Under the pieces are notes generated by a model, which was not told the DNA's origin, did not search any database, and was given only the letters and a program-made list of their open reading frames with translations. From Begonia masoniana (taxonomy: Eukaryota > Streptophyta > Magnoliopsida > Cucurbitales > Begoniaceae): 64,000 nucleotides of DNA. Positions 33,243 through 45,517 of the stretch are shown one piece after another. The DNA lies in contig CM039505.1 of assembly GCA_022432975.1 (NCBI GenBank), positions 18,713,716 to 18,777,715 on the forward strand, written 5' to 3'. Position 1 is the stretch's first letter, and the number at the start of each line of letters is the position of its first letter. The position numbers were made by a program, and so were the translations under genes.

Positions 33243-33719
33243 GTTAGTGGAGTATATGTGTGCCTTCGGGACTACATCACAAAACAATAGGTTTATGAAT
33301 GTTTTCAGTATGTCATGCATCATATTTTGAAAGAATACGAAAATAAATTTACATGTAAGGGGATGGTAAGGCAAGAACAGAATTTGTATCAGATCATTTA
33401 TTAAGGGAACTAATCTGCCCCTTAATCGAGTAAGAGGATGTATGACTTTGGAAAAATTGATCCACCTCCCATCGAACAAAGGGATCAGATCAGCTATTAA
33501 GTGAACTAATCCGCCCTTTAATCGAGTAAGAGGATGTATGACTTTGGGAAAAATGATTCACTTCCCATCGAACAGAGGGATCAGATCAAAGAACGAACAC
33601 AACTGCAACTGAGACGTGAAAGTAGAAACTGCATGATTAGAATTTATGAATTTAGCATTTCATTTCATATTTGCTCTACTTATTTAGCATTAGGCTAATA
33701 GATGAGTTTTGTGATGTAG
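33243..33719 (+). other. Predicted LTR leader intron (gypsy 5' LTR)
   Basis: Donor CCAG|GTTAGTG at 33243, stem-loop GCCTTCGGG, box CTACATCACAAAAC (33272-33285), TTAAGGG...CCCTTAA repeats, TTAGCATTAGGCTAA, acceptor GTTTTGTGATGTAG|GTG (33706-33719). Box and acceptor are perfect complements over 14 nt. The 3' LTR copy is at 41333-41817. Confidence 0.55.
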
Positions 33720-34186
33720 GTGTTGAGGTTTCATCAGATGATTTCTCTGAGTTTACATAAGGATAAGTGAAGTTGATGGAACACATCTATGCTGTGGTTT
33801 GGTGCACTGATGAGGCGATTTAACTAATGTCAGTATGAGAAGTCTGAATGGATAGATGTTTTGTCGAAGTGTACTGAGAATTTTTATGACAGTGGTTGTT
33901 TTAATAATTCTGTTATGTTTCTCTCTAGTTACTCTGATAGTGATACATTGTTGATTTTAACTATGGTTCTTACTGGATTTCGAGCATTTCATGGAGTCAA
34001 GTTGTTTTGAATGATTACAGTAAAATTTTATAAGTTCTTTTAGTAGTCAGAGTTGTTCATTTGTTTAGAGTGTAATGGTTAACGTGTTGTGGTGTTGTCG
34101 TTCGGCAGATGCGATCGGCAGATGTCGATCGGCAGATATTGTTCAACAGAAGTGATCGGTGGATGTCCGAAATCGGAAGATGTTTT

Positions 34187-35878
34187 CTGTTTCTGCTTCT
34201 ATCGCTGAGACTGTTTAGCGGAAGATGTATTCTGTTTCTGCTTCTATCGCTGAGACTGTTTAGCAAAAGATGTATTCTGTTTTTGCTTCTACCGCTGAGA
34301 CTATTTAGCGGAAGATGTATTTTGTTTCTACTTCTACCGCTGAGACTATTTAGCGGAAGATGTATTCTGTTTTTGCTTCGTTTTTGCTTCTACCGCTGAG
34401 ACTATTTAGCGGAAGATGTATTCTGTTTTTGCTTCTACCGCTGAGACTATTTAGCGGAAGATGTATTCTGTTTTTGCTTCTACCGCTGAGACTATTTAGC
34501 GGAAGATGTATTCTGTTTTTGCTTCTACCGCTGAGACTATTTAGCGGAAGATGTATTCTGTTTTTGCTTCTACCGCTGAGACTATTTAGCGGAAGATGTA
34601 TTCTGTTTTTGCTTCTACCGCTGAGACTATTTAGCGGAAGATGTATTCTGTTTTTGCTTCTACCGCTGAGACTATTTAGCGGAAGATGTATTCTGTTTTT
34701 GCTTCTACCGCTGAGACTATTTAGCGGAAGATGTATTCTGTTTTTGCTTCTACCGCTGAGACTATTTAGCGGAAGATGTATTCTGTTTTTGCTTCTACCG
34801 CTGAGACTATTTAGCGGAAGATGTATTCTGTTTTTGCTTCTACCGCTGAGACTATTTAGCGGAAGATGTATTCTGTTTTTGCTTCTACCGCTGAGACTAT
34901 TTAGCGGAAGATGTATTCTGTTTTTGCTTCTACCGCTGAGACTATTTAGCGGAAGATGTATTCTGTTTTTGCTTCTACCGCTGAGACTATTTAGCGGAAG
35001 ATGTATTCTGTTTTTGCTTCTACCGCTGAGACTATTTAGCGGAAGATGTATTCTGTTTTTGCTTCTACCGCTGAGACTATTTAGCGGAAGATGTATTCTG
35101 TTTTTGCTTCTACCGCTGAGACTATTTAGCGGAAGATGTATTCTGTTTTTGCTTCTACCGCTGAGACTATTTAGCGGAAGATGTATTCTGTTTTTGCTTC
35201 TACCGCTGAGACTATTTAGCGGAAGATGTATTCTGTTTTTGCTTCTACCGCTGAGACTATTTAGCGGAAGATGTATTCTGTTTTTGCTTCTACCGCTGAG
35301 ACTATTTAGCGGAAGATGTATTCTGTTTTTGCTTCTACCGCTGAGACTATTTAGCGGAAGATGTATTCTGTTTTTGCTTCTACCGCTGAGACTATTTAGC
35401 GGAAGATGTATTCTGTTTTTGCTTCTACCGCTGAGACTATTTAGCGGAAGATGTATTCTGTTTTTGCTTCTACCGCTGAGACTATTTAGCGGAAGATGTA
35501 TTCTGTTTTTGCTTCTACCGCTGAGACTATTTAGCGGAAGATGTATTCTGTTTTTGCTTCTACCGCTGAGACTATTTAGCGGAAGATGTATTCTGTTTTT
35601 GCTTCTACCGCTGAGACTATTTAGCGGAAGATGTATTCTGTTTTTGCTTCTACCGCTGAGACTATTTAGCGGAAGATGTATTCTGTTTTTGCTTCTACCG
35701 CTGAGACTATTTAGCGGAAGATGTATTCTGTTTTTGCTTCTACCGCTGAGACTATTTAGCGGAAGATGTATTCTGTTTTTGCTTCTACCGCTGAGACTAT
35801 TTAGCGGAAGATGTATTCTGTTTTTGCTTCTACCGCTGAGACTATTTAGCGGAAGATGTATTCTGTTTTTGCTTCTAC
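34187..35878. repeat. 45-bp minisatellite, about 37 copies, in the 5' LTR
   Basis: The first few copies (34187-34390) are degenerate; about 33 copies from 34386 on are essentially identical. The unit contains CCGCT...AGCGG, a 5-bp stem, next to GGAAGATGTATTCTG. The 3' LTR holds only about four diverged copies (42280-42460), so the expansion happened in the 5' LTR after insertion, or the 3' one contracted. Confidence 0.97.
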
Positions 35879-36323
35879 CTGGCGGAAGATGTGTTCCAAT
35901 TTAAGACATTTAAATATTCAACACCTTTATGCGCTTGGTTCTTTTGGCTGATTGTTTCTATTATTTTAATTGTTATATAAGTATTGTTTTAGCGTTTTGT
36001 TTTAACCCTGTTTTACACAAATAATTTTCCTCTGCAAGTTTTCATTTTTTTTTTAAATGAAATGTCAAATTTTCACCGTTGAGTGAAGTTTAAAAATTTT
36101 TCCAGAATTTTTTAGTTTTGTTTACTGTTACGAGAAGCGAACCGGGTGAACAAATTCGGGGCGTTACAGCTTGGTATCAGAGACATTTAGTTAAATCGTT
36201 CAAAAGATTACTCATCAGTGCCGATCGTCGCATGGGAGTACTCCAACAACTATAAGTGTTTATGTTAATCCTAGTTGCTAGATATTTATGAGAGTAATTA
36301 ACCTTGTCCAGGAATATAGCAAA

Positions 36324-37571
36324 ATGGTTAGACGACCAGGAGACCAAGAGTACTGAGCGAGATGCTAAATTTGAGAAGTGAGGAGGATTCTAGTGTGATT
36401 AGGGAGCTGACAGCTTTGGTACGTCAACAGTCTGAACAATTGGGACTGCTTCTGAACCGAGATGTGCAAGGGAGTGCCAACTCGTGTTCCAACAATGAGC
36501 AATCGGGAGACAGATTTCAGAGATTACAACCGCCCACGTTTGATGGACAGTCATCCAATCCAGTTGTTGCTGAGGGATGACTTAGGAAGATTGAGAGTAT
36601 GTTTAGATGTGCCAACATTGGAGAAGAAGATAAAGTCACTTTGGCAACGTTCCATTTGGCTGGGGATGCTCAACTTTGGTAGGAAACCATGGAGACCACC
36701 ACTGATGTTCTGGCAATGTCTTGGTCACAATTCAAGGAAGCCTTCTATGAGAAATACTTTAACAGCACCGTCCAGACTGCGAAGAAGGTGGGAATTCCTG
36801 AACTTGAAGCAGACGGGGTCCGTGTTTGAGTACAGTAGAGAGTTTGAGACCCTGTCCAGGTTTGCTGGACACCTTATACACAGGAATGAGGATAAGGTAT
36901 TCCAATTTATGCATGGACTGAAGCCAGAGATTTACAGAGGAGTCAAGTTTTCGGGTATTAAAGATTTGTCTTACGGTGAAGTTATGTCCATGGCATTGGA
37001 AGTGGAAGAAGCAGAAATGAAGTGTATTGGACTAAGGGAAGCCCTACGAAAGTTTATTCAGCCACACCAACAGAAAGGGATGAAAAGGCCCAGTGAAGGC
37101 CAAGGCAATCTGGGAAAGGAGAAGAAGGCGCAAGACACCAAGAGATTTCCTCAGTGCCCGAAATGCTCGAGATTTCACCTGGGAGAGTGCAGAATGGGTT
37201 TGGGAAAGTGTTTCAACTGTGAAAAAGTTGGACATACATTCAAGGATTGCCCCAAGTCCAGAGTCATTCGGTGCTACAACTGTAATAAGGTTGGTCATGT
37301 TAATAGGGATTGTCCAGCTTTAAAGAGTGGCCCTGCTAAGTTGAAGCCGATGATATTCTCTATGATGGAGTCGGGCGATGATGATCAGCCCGCTGTAGTG
37401 TCAGGTACTATATTGATCAATTCTAAGCCTGCTTTTACTTTAATAGATTCCGGTGCAACATATTCTTTTATAGCGTCTGCATTTGCTGTCAAGTTAGATG
37501 TACGGCCTACGCCAACTAAATATGTGTTTAATGTCACGTTACCTTCTAGCGAATGCATGCACTCTAATTGA
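36324..37571 (+). pseudogene. Gypsy gag and start of protease, frameshifted
   Basis: A start at 36324 meets TGA within about a dozen codons. The Gag N-terminal part is readable at 36362-36580; the retrotransposon Gag domain (FEYSREFETLSRF region) is readable at 36780-37020 in another frame. Two CCHC zinc knuckles follow, CFNCEKVGHTFKDC and CYNCNKVGHVNRDC (about 37210-37315), then the protease motif LIDSGATYSF near 37440. The frame ends at 37571, and more stops follow before 37665. At least one frameshift lies inside gag near 36580. Confidence 0.85.
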
Positions 37572-37664
37572 GTGATGCTTAATAGTGTGGTGTGAGTGGG
37601 AAGCGTGAACCTACCTGCTGATCTCATTATCATGGAGATAATGGGGTTTGATGTAATCCTATGA

Positions 37665-39409
37665 ATGAATTGGTTGTTCAAGCATTATGTCACAATCGAT
37701 TGTAGGACTGGAATTGTTAGTTTTCAACCTCCTGGTGGTTTGAAACATACCTTCCAAGCTCTGAAGAAGTGTAAGAAAATGTCTGTTATTGCCCCTATCG
37801 ACGCTAGACCTTCTCCATGCGGGGAGTATTTATGCTTTTTGGCCAGTACTATGAACACACAGGTTGTAGAAAAATCGAGTCCTCAAAATGTCTTAGTTAT
37901 CCAAGACTTCCCAGAAGTATTCCTAGATGACATTCCTGGCTTGCCGCCAGTTAGAGAAATTGAGTTTGTTGTAGATGTTTACCCAGGTGCGGAGCCTGTA
38001 TCTAAGAATTCTTACAGATTAGCACCAACAGAGCTTAGGGAGTTAAAGAAACAGTTGGAGGAACTGTTGGAAAAAGAATTCATACGACTGAGTTATTCAC
38101 CGTAGGGTGCACCTGTTTTTTTTGTTAAGAAGATGGATGGATATTGCATATGTGTGTTGATTATCGGGAATTAAAAAAACTAACTATCAAGAACAAGTAT
38201 CCATTACCAAGGATTGATGGTCTATTCGACCAACTTAATGGTGTGCGAGTATTCTCTAAGATTGACCTTAGGTCCGGTTATTACCAATTGAAAGTCAAAT
38301 CTGAAGATATCTCTAAGACAGCCTTTCGCACAAGGTATGGACATTATGAGTTTTTAGTTATGTCTTTTGGATTAACAAACGCACCAGCAGCTTTCATGGA
38401 TCTCATGAATAGAGTGTTTCACAAGTATCTAGATAAATTTGTCATAGCTTTTATTGATGATATTTTAATCTATTCACGTACTAAGGATGAGCATGCAAAA
38501 CACTTGAACTTGGTATTAGGAGTACTTAAGCAGCACCAACTTTATGCCAAGTTTTCAAAGTGTGAGTTTTGGTTGGACCAAGTTCATTTTTTGGGTCATG
38601 TTATCTCGGGAGATGAGATATCTATCGATCCAGCCAAGGTTCAAGCAGTTAAGGAGTGGCCCCAACCGATGAGTGCTTCAGATATTCAGAGTTTCCTTGG
38701 ATTAGCAGGATATTACAGGAAGTTTATTGAAGGATTCTCAAAAATTGCCACATCCCTTACTCGGTTAACAAGGAAAAACATGAAGTATATATGGACTGAT
38801 GAATGTGAGTTTAGTTTTCAAACCTTGAAACAGAGACTGACCAATGCCCCAATACTAACACTCCCTGTTGAGAATGGAAAGTTTAGCATTTATTGTGATG
38901 CTTCCAAAGTTGGACTTGGCTGTGTCTTGATGCAAGATGGAAAGGTAATAGCTTATGCTTCTAGACAGTTGAAAACACATGAGAAGAATTATCCTACACA
39001 TGATTTGGAACTAGCTGCGGTAGTTTTTGCGTTGAAGATTTGGAGGCATTACTTGTATGGACAATCTTGTGAAATATTCTCAGATCATAAAAGTTTGAAA
39101 TATATTTTCACACAGAAAGAGCTAAACATGAGGCAACGACGATGGTTAGAGTTTGTCAAGGATTACGATTTTAAGATCAAATACCACCCCGACAAGGCAA
39201 ATGTAGTGGCTGATGCATTGAGTAGAGTGACAACATCAGTCTCAACATTGATTCTTGACATACCGATAGCCTTAGAGACAGAATTCCAAAGATTTAACCT
39301 GGAAGCTGTGTCCAGCGTGTCAGCCATGCTTTCTGCCATATCTTTGAGGCCTACTATTTTGGAGAGAATAAAGGAAGTTCAGGTCTATGATGCTGAATGC
39401 AACAAGTAA
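37665..39409 (+). pseudogene. Gypsy reverse transcriptase and RNase H, broken
   Basis: The block 37665-38105 covers the protease end and RT N-terminus and stops at TAG 38103. After a frameshift near 38143 the block to 39409 holds the RT core with FIDDILIYS (about 38450), the thumb, and RNase H with the YCDAS, EL and SDHKSL motifs, ending with the NVVADALSR segment. Two consecutive stops (TAA TAG) at 39407-39412 separate it from integrase, which continues in the same frame. Confidence 0.9.
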
Positions 39410-39412
39410 TAG

Positions 39413-40782
39413 TTAAGCATGGATTCTTCTAATAAATCAGATTTCAACTATTCTGTTGATGGAATTCTCAAGTTTCAGAATAGATGGTTTGTTCCGGCTG
39501 TTGATGAACTTCGGAAGGAGATCCTTTCGGAAGCTCATTCTTTTTTATTATCTGTTCATCCTGGAAGTACAAAAATGTACAGAGACCTTAAACAACATTA
39601 TTGGTGGCCAAATATGAAAAGAAGTGTGGCGGAGTACATTGGATCGTGTTTGATTTGCCAACAGATTAAAGCTGAACATCAGAGACCTGCAGGAACATTA
39701 CAACCCTTATCAGTTCTCGAATGGAAATGGGAACAAATAACGATGGACTTTGTTGTGGGATTGCCTAGAACAGCAAGAGGACATGATGCAATTTTGGTGA
39801 TAGTTGATCGTCTAACCAAATCTGCCTATTTCCTACCCATAAAGATGACATACTCGATGGATCAGCTCACTGAATTGTATGTGCATGAGATTGTGCGACT
39901 GCATGGAGTTCCGATCACAATAGTTTCAGACCGAGATTCTAGATTTACATCTAAGTTTTGGAAGAGTCTGCATAAGGCTATGGGTACGCAGTTTAACTTT
40001 AGTACAACTTTTCACCCTCAAACAGATGGCCAATCCGAGAGAACGATTCAAACATTGGAGGACTTCGTGCATGTGTATTAGAATTCCAGGGTTCTTGGAG
40101 TAAGTATTTATCATTGGTGGAATTCTCTTATAACAATAGTTTTTAGGCAACAATAGGCATGGCACCATACGAGGCATTATATGGACGAAGGTGCAGATCT
40201 CCATTGTACTGGGATGAAATTGGAGAAGCACGATTGATTGGTCCTGACATTGTGCAACACACAGTGGAGAAGATTGCTCTTATCCGACAGCGGATCTTGA
40301 CAGCTCAAAGCTGGTAGAAAAGCTATGCCGATAGAAGACGTAGAGAATTAGAGTTTGAAGTTGGTGATGAAGTTTTTCTTAAAATTTCACCGTTCAAAGG
40401 AGTTGTAAGATTTGGGAAGAGAGGCAAGTTGAATCCCAGATACATCAGACCTTTCTCAATCTTGAAGAGGATTAGGAAGACAGCTTATCAATTACAGTTA
40501 CCAGTCTCTATGGAGGGAATTCACAATGTGTTCAATGTTTCTATACTGAAGAAATGTATGCGGAATCCAACTCAGGTTGTGGAACAGCAGAACATTGAAA
40601 TTCATCCTACTCTTACCTATGAAGAGAAACCAGTGGACATTCTGGACTATACAACAAAAGTGCTACGTAACAAGGAAGTTCAGCTAGTGAAGGTGTTATG
40701 GCGTAATCAGAATGTAGAGGAGGCAACTTGGGAACGCCAGCAGGACATGATAAGCTGGTATCCTGAGTTGTTTAAGCATTGA
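39413..40782 (+). pseudogene. Gypsy integrase and chromodomain, broken
   Basis: The N-terminal zinc domain shows HX3-4HX~30CX2C (SCLICQQIK), and the catalytic core has Asp in MDFV, Asp in SDRDSRF and Glu in the [10 protein letters not shown] helix. A frameshift and TAG near 40081, another TAG near 40147 and one near 40318 break the C-terminal part. The last block (40429-40782) holds the integrase C-terminal domain and a chromodomain-like segment (VKVLWRNQNVEEATWE). The latter targets integration to heterochromatin in chromoviruses, but here it is only a relic. Confidence 0.88.
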
Positions 40783-40817
40783 ATTTTGAGGATAAAATCC
40801 TTTTAAGGAGGGTAGAT

Positions 40818-42739
40818 TGTAGCAACCGGTATGTGGCTTTTATTTTATGGAATTAAGTGATTTTGATTGGTTGCTTAAATAGGTTAAAGTTTGTTAGTCA
40901 AGGATATAAGTGTAATTTGTGAAGCATGTGATATAAATAGAGGGTTAGTGAAGGATAGCCGCCACTGTTTCATTACTTTCCTCTTTCAGCTCAGCTGACT
41001 CCTCTGACGATTTTTCTCTCCGAATCTTCTTCAACTTAGGTGAGTTCTTCCTTAATTTCTTCTTGCTGATGATTTAGGGAGAATATAGGACATACATTTG
41101 ATGATTGGTTTACAGTAGAATGAGTGTTTTAGGAATGCTGTGAGTGAGAGCTGAGTTCGGGTTTTATGATTATTCGGGAATGCTCTAGGAACAGAGCTTC
41201 CAACTAGTTTTCTTAGATTTCTGGATAATTTAGAATAAAGTTTAGCAAAGATCTAACTAATACCCTGTCTAAAGTTTTAGGTTTGAGCAAAACCTCAAAG
41301 TAGTTTGGAACCAAGCTTTTTCGGGAAGCCAGGTTAGTGGAGTATGTGTGTGCCTTCGGGACTACATCACAAAACAGTAGGTTTATGCATGTTTGAATGT
41401 TTTCAGTATGTCATACATCATGTTTTGAAAGAATACGAAAATAAATTTACATGTAAGGGCATGGTAAGGCAAGAACAGAATTTGTATCAGATTAGTTATT
41501 AAGGGAACTAATCTGCTCCTTAATCGAGTAAGAGGATGTATGACTTTGAGAAAATTGATCCACCTCCCATCGAACAGAGGGATCAGATCAGCTATTAAGG
41601 GAACTAATCTGCCCCTTAATCGAGTAAGAGGATGTATGACTTTGGAAAAACTGATCCATTTCCCATCGAACAGAGGGATCAGATCAGAGAACAAACACAA
41701 ATGCAACTGAGACTTGAAAGTAGAAACTGCATGATTAGGATTTATGAATTTAGCATTTCATTTCATATTTGCTCTACTTATTTAGCATTAGGCTAATAGA
41801 TGAGTTTTGTGATGTAGGTGTTGAGGTTTCATCAGGTGATTTCTCTAAGTTTACAGAAGGATAAGTGAAGTTGATGGAGCACATCTATGCCGCAGTTTGG
41901 TGCACTAATGAGGCGATTTAACTAATGTCAGTATGAGAAGTCTGAATGGATAGATGTTTTGTCGAAGTGTGCTGAAAATTTTTATGAGAGTGGTTGTTTT
42001 AATAATTCTGTTATGTTTCTCTCTAGTTACTCTGATAGTGATATATTGTTGATTTTAATTGTGGTTCTTACGGGATTTCGAGCATTTCATGGAGTCAAGT
42101 TGTTTTGAATGATTATAGTAAAATTTTATAAGTTCTTTTAGTAGTCACAATTGTTCATTTGTTTAGAGTGTAATGGTTAACGTGTTGTGGGGTTGTCGTT
42201 CGGAAGATGCGATCGGCAGATGTCGATCGGCGGATGTCGTTTGGCAGAGGTGATCGGTGGATGTTCGAAATCGGAAGATGTTTTCTGTTTCTGCTTCTAC
42301 CGTTGAGACTGTTTAGCGGAAGATGTATTCTGTTTCTGCTTCTACCGCTGAGACTATTTAGCAGAAGATGTATTATGTTTTTGCTTCTACTGCTGAGACT
42401 ATTTAGCAGAAGATGTATTCTGTTTCTGCTTCTACCGCTGAGACTATTTGGCGGAAGATGTGTTCAAATTTAAGACATTTAAATATTCAACACATTTATG
42501 CCCTCGGTTCTTTTTGGCCGATTGTTTCTATTATTTTAATTGTTATATAAGTATTGTTTTAGCGTTTTGTTTTAACCCTGTTTTACACAAATGATTTTCC
42601 GCTGCAAGTTTTCATTTTTTTTAAAAAATGAAATGTCAAATTTTGACCGTTGAGTGAAGTTTAAAAATTTTCCCAGAATGTTTTAGTTTTGTTTAGTGTT
42701 ACGAGTAGCGAACCGGGTGAACAAATTCGGGGCGTTACA
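40818..42739 (+). repeat. 3' LTR of the gypsy element, 1922 bp
   Basis: Begins TGTAGCAACCGG after the polypurine tract and ends TCGGGGCGTTACA before AGTAT. It is nearly colinear with the 5' LTR except for the small copy number of the 45-bp repeat. Confidence 0.95.
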
Positions 42740-42744
42740 AGTAT

Positions 42745-44158
42745 AACTTTCCAACTCTTGGAGCATCTTCTTCTCAATCAATAAAGCCTTCTAGCTTAAA
42801 AACAGTAAAAGAGGCTCTGGAACAAGGACCTCAGTACATTAAAAAGAATGTTTCCGAATCTTTAATTACTTTATCAATAAATGATCTGAATTTAAATCAG
42901 AAAGATGCGTGGTATCTTAAGGAAAGATACTTACAGACTCAACAGTATACTGTTCCAGAAGGAAAATCTTGTTATATTTGTGAGACTATCCTTACTGAAA
43001 CATCATCAGTACAATTTTTTCACCATTATCTAGAAGAGGAGAACAGTAAAACCCCAATAACACATTCGAAGTGTTATATAGTGCGATTTCTCCATCCACA
43101 AGAATGGGGACTATCCATTTTTGCTACTAGAACATCGAAAATCAATGAACATAAATATAACTACTAGGATTATACTCTAGCATGGACATTTGCCTTTTAT
43201 TATCAGAATCTCGTCCATTCTCATTCCTGGTTCTTTATTTTAAATCTGGAGATATTAAAATCAGAAACAAATTATCCAACTTGGTTCCTTCATTGGTGGG
43301 AATCACACTCTCTGGAGTTAAGTTTCTTTTTGAAACAGTTTCAGGATAACTTTTCTTTATGGGTAGAATATCACCCAATTTTATTAGTACAGAAGCCCTG
43401 GGTTGGTCAGGATCTATTTGGTTCTGTACCAAATTCCAGATCACATGGATCTGGCAATGGGGTCTTGAGCTTTCCGAAGATCATCTAGGAATTCTGAAAA
43501 TTCAGCGGAGTTTCTTTGTTAAATGGTGGTCTCGATTTGAATCCAAAAAGTGTTTATCAGTAATGGCGGAAGTCATAAATCAGTATAAGGACACTCAAAA
43601 ATGAAAACAGAATAGTCAGAAGTCCTCAACAGACTCCGTTCATTTTATTCAGCAAATCAAGATGATGATTCAAGATCAAAATCCTAATCTAAGTTCTCAT
43701 GATCAGGAAATAAAAATCTTGGAAATCATTAAAGAACAGTATTTATCTTTAGAGAAAGATAAACTTTATTCGGATAATAAAAGTGACACTTCTATGAATT
43801 CCTGGTCACTTTTCTGTACTAGCAGAAGAATCCCAGACGACAAAGTTTTACAACCAAAATGGACTTATGGGATTCGTTAATTGAAATAAAGTCGATGAAA
43901 AATAAAAGAAAGAAAAAGATGTAGCAGAAAGCATTCAGGAGAAAAGCTGAAAAGCAGAATGAAGGAAAAGCAGATAAAGCCGAAAACATAAAGGAAAAAC
44001 ATGTCTGCCGAAAGCATAAAGGAAAAGAAGATTAAGTCAAAAGCTTTTTCAGACTCTCTCCCTCTCTTGGTGTATCTCTCATTCACTCTTTGTAAGTTTC
44101 TTTTAATTTCACAAACCCGTCAAAAAATTTTAAATTCATTGATCAATTAATCAATCAA
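42745..44158 (+). pseudogene. Endogenous pararetrovirus: region downstream of RNase H, and intergenic part
   Basis: Resumes directly after the gypsy target duplication. Short open blocks (42745-43166, 43359-43604, 43662-43880) separated by stops encode aromatic-rich sequence I cannot assign; the position, after RT-RNase H and before an intergenic stretch, is that of the inclusion-body/transactivator ORF in some caulimovirids. 43880-44158 is non-coding, purine-rich with repeated AAAGGAAAA motifs and then pyrimidine-rich, and probably corresponds to the viral promoter/leader. No tRNA-Met primer site was seen in it. Confidence 0.5.
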
Positions 44159-45517
44159 ATGGATAAAAAACTTCAAATCAATACTTTAAGTACTGATGAA
44201 ACTGAATCCAATTTTGATTACCAAGAACTTCAAGAACTTCAGGAATCTTTTAAGATATGCAGGATATGACTATTAATCGTGTTTCTTACGATAATGGTCC
44301 AGGTGCTGATAGTGTTCGACGCACCTATTATAAATGCCCAACTCCCCAAGATTTACTTTGGGAAGAAAATTTCTATCTTGATCAGAAAGCATATAGTGCT
44401 AAAACCATTTATGAATGGAACATCGATGGTTTATCAGAATATCAAATTTATGAAGTTATTCATAAAATATTAATGTATTTAAGTGTCTATAAAGCTGCAA
44501 AGAATAATGATCATGACATTGTCATCTTCATTATTACTGGCTTTACGGGATACCTGAAAGGTTGATGGGATAACTATCTGTCCTTATCCCAACAAACAGA
44601 AATCCTTCGGGCTGTAAAGCAGGAAAATGTTATGGACGTCTCTGTCGATCCAGTAACTGGATAGACTTTAACACGTGAGAGAACGACAGCCATTGAGGAT
44701 GCTGTCTACTCTCTTATCCAAGCAATTATCTTACACTTTATTGGTGCGGTAGAACAACAACAGGAACGTGGTCGCGAATTACTCCAAAATTTGCACTGTT
44801 CTTCTTTAATGTATTTTTGGTGGTATAAAGATGTCTTTATCACAAAAGAAATGCAAAGAAAATATGCGAATTCTGAACATTGGAAAGCAAATTTATTGAT
44901 GGCTTACCTCTTTTATTCACTCAAAAGGTTCGTTAGAAATTGATGGATCTTAACTCAGGAAATATAATTTCTTGGTCCAGCTGTGCACCTATGGACACCT
45001 TATCAGTGTCTGTGTCCAAGTAGAACTTTCCCTCTGTAATGATATGAAATTACAGTATCAACTTAAGAAACAGAATCTAACCGAGAAAAAGAAAATATGT
45101 GAGTTTTGTGAACAATTTGCCTATAATTTACCAATTAAATTCCCTAAATCCCGTAATCTGAAAAAATCAAAAGAAAAATATTATAAAAAGAAAAAAATAT
45201 GACAAAGAAAAATATCACTCTAAAATCTCTAGAGTTAAGAGTCATTAGGAAAAGAGTTATCGAAAAGGTTATAAAAAAACCTAAATCAGAAATAAAATGT
45301 TTCAAGTGCGGAAAATTTGGTCATTACGCAAGTAAGTGCCTAACTAAGAAAAAATTAAATGAACTTAATCTTGATGAAGGTCTTCGCCTTCAATTATCTA
45401 AACTTCTTTAAATTCCACTGATGATGAATCCACTAGTGGTCCTAGTTGTACTGAAGATTTTTCTTTGTCTTCTTCTTCAGAAGATAACTGTATAAATAAT
45501 TGTTGTAAAAAATTGAA
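44159..45517 (+). pseudogene. Endogenous pararetrovirus: coat-protein region
   Basis: ATG at 44159 opens a short frame that shifts near 44250. 44257-44565 then carries a caulimovirid coat-protein-like segment (an IYEWNIDG motif followed by a helical region and a TGYLKG motif). TGA follows, and decayed coding continues to a second copy of the Lys-rich CX2CX4HX4C zinc knuckle at 45298-45340. From 44941 on it repeats the start of the 27271 copy. It is truncated at 45517 by the LTR nest, on the far side of which the virus sequence runs in the opposite direction. Confidence 0.7.

Larger units (their letters stand above)
32729..36168 (+). repeat. 5' LTR of the gypsy element (expanded)
   Basis: Begins TGTAGCAACCGG and ends TCGGGGCGTTACA. 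A TATAAATA box at 32842-32849, about 115 bp from the start, is a good core promoter and is repeated in the 3' LTR at 40932. The predicted leader intron, two TTAAGGG stem-loop repeats and the 45-bp array follow. Confidence 0.93.
32729..42739 (+). mobile_element. Full-length Ty3/gypsy chromovirus-type element, TSD AGTAT
   Basis: Two LTRs in the same orientation (32729-36168 and 40818-42739) flank gag-pol; exact AGTAT lies at 32724-32728 and 42740-42744. The PBS at 36172 begins TGGTATCAGAGA (initiator Met), and the polypurine tract AAGGAGGGTAGA lies just before the 3' LTR. Domain order Gag, PR, RT, RH, IN, chromodomain identifies a chromovirus; the long LTRs favour the Tekay/Del clade. All coding frames are broken, so it cannot move on its own. 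The 5' LTR is 1.5 kb longer than the 3' LTR because of the 45-bp array. Confidence 0.93.

Noticed and set aside
34360..35904. 514-codon open reading frame
   Set aside because: It is the 45-bp tandem array read in one frame; the unit is a multiple of three so no stop arises. There is no domain and no independent evidence of coding.
43880..44158. Pararetrovirus primer-binding site
   Set aside because: I looked for a TGGTATCAGAGC-like site in the intergenic part and did not find a convincing match.
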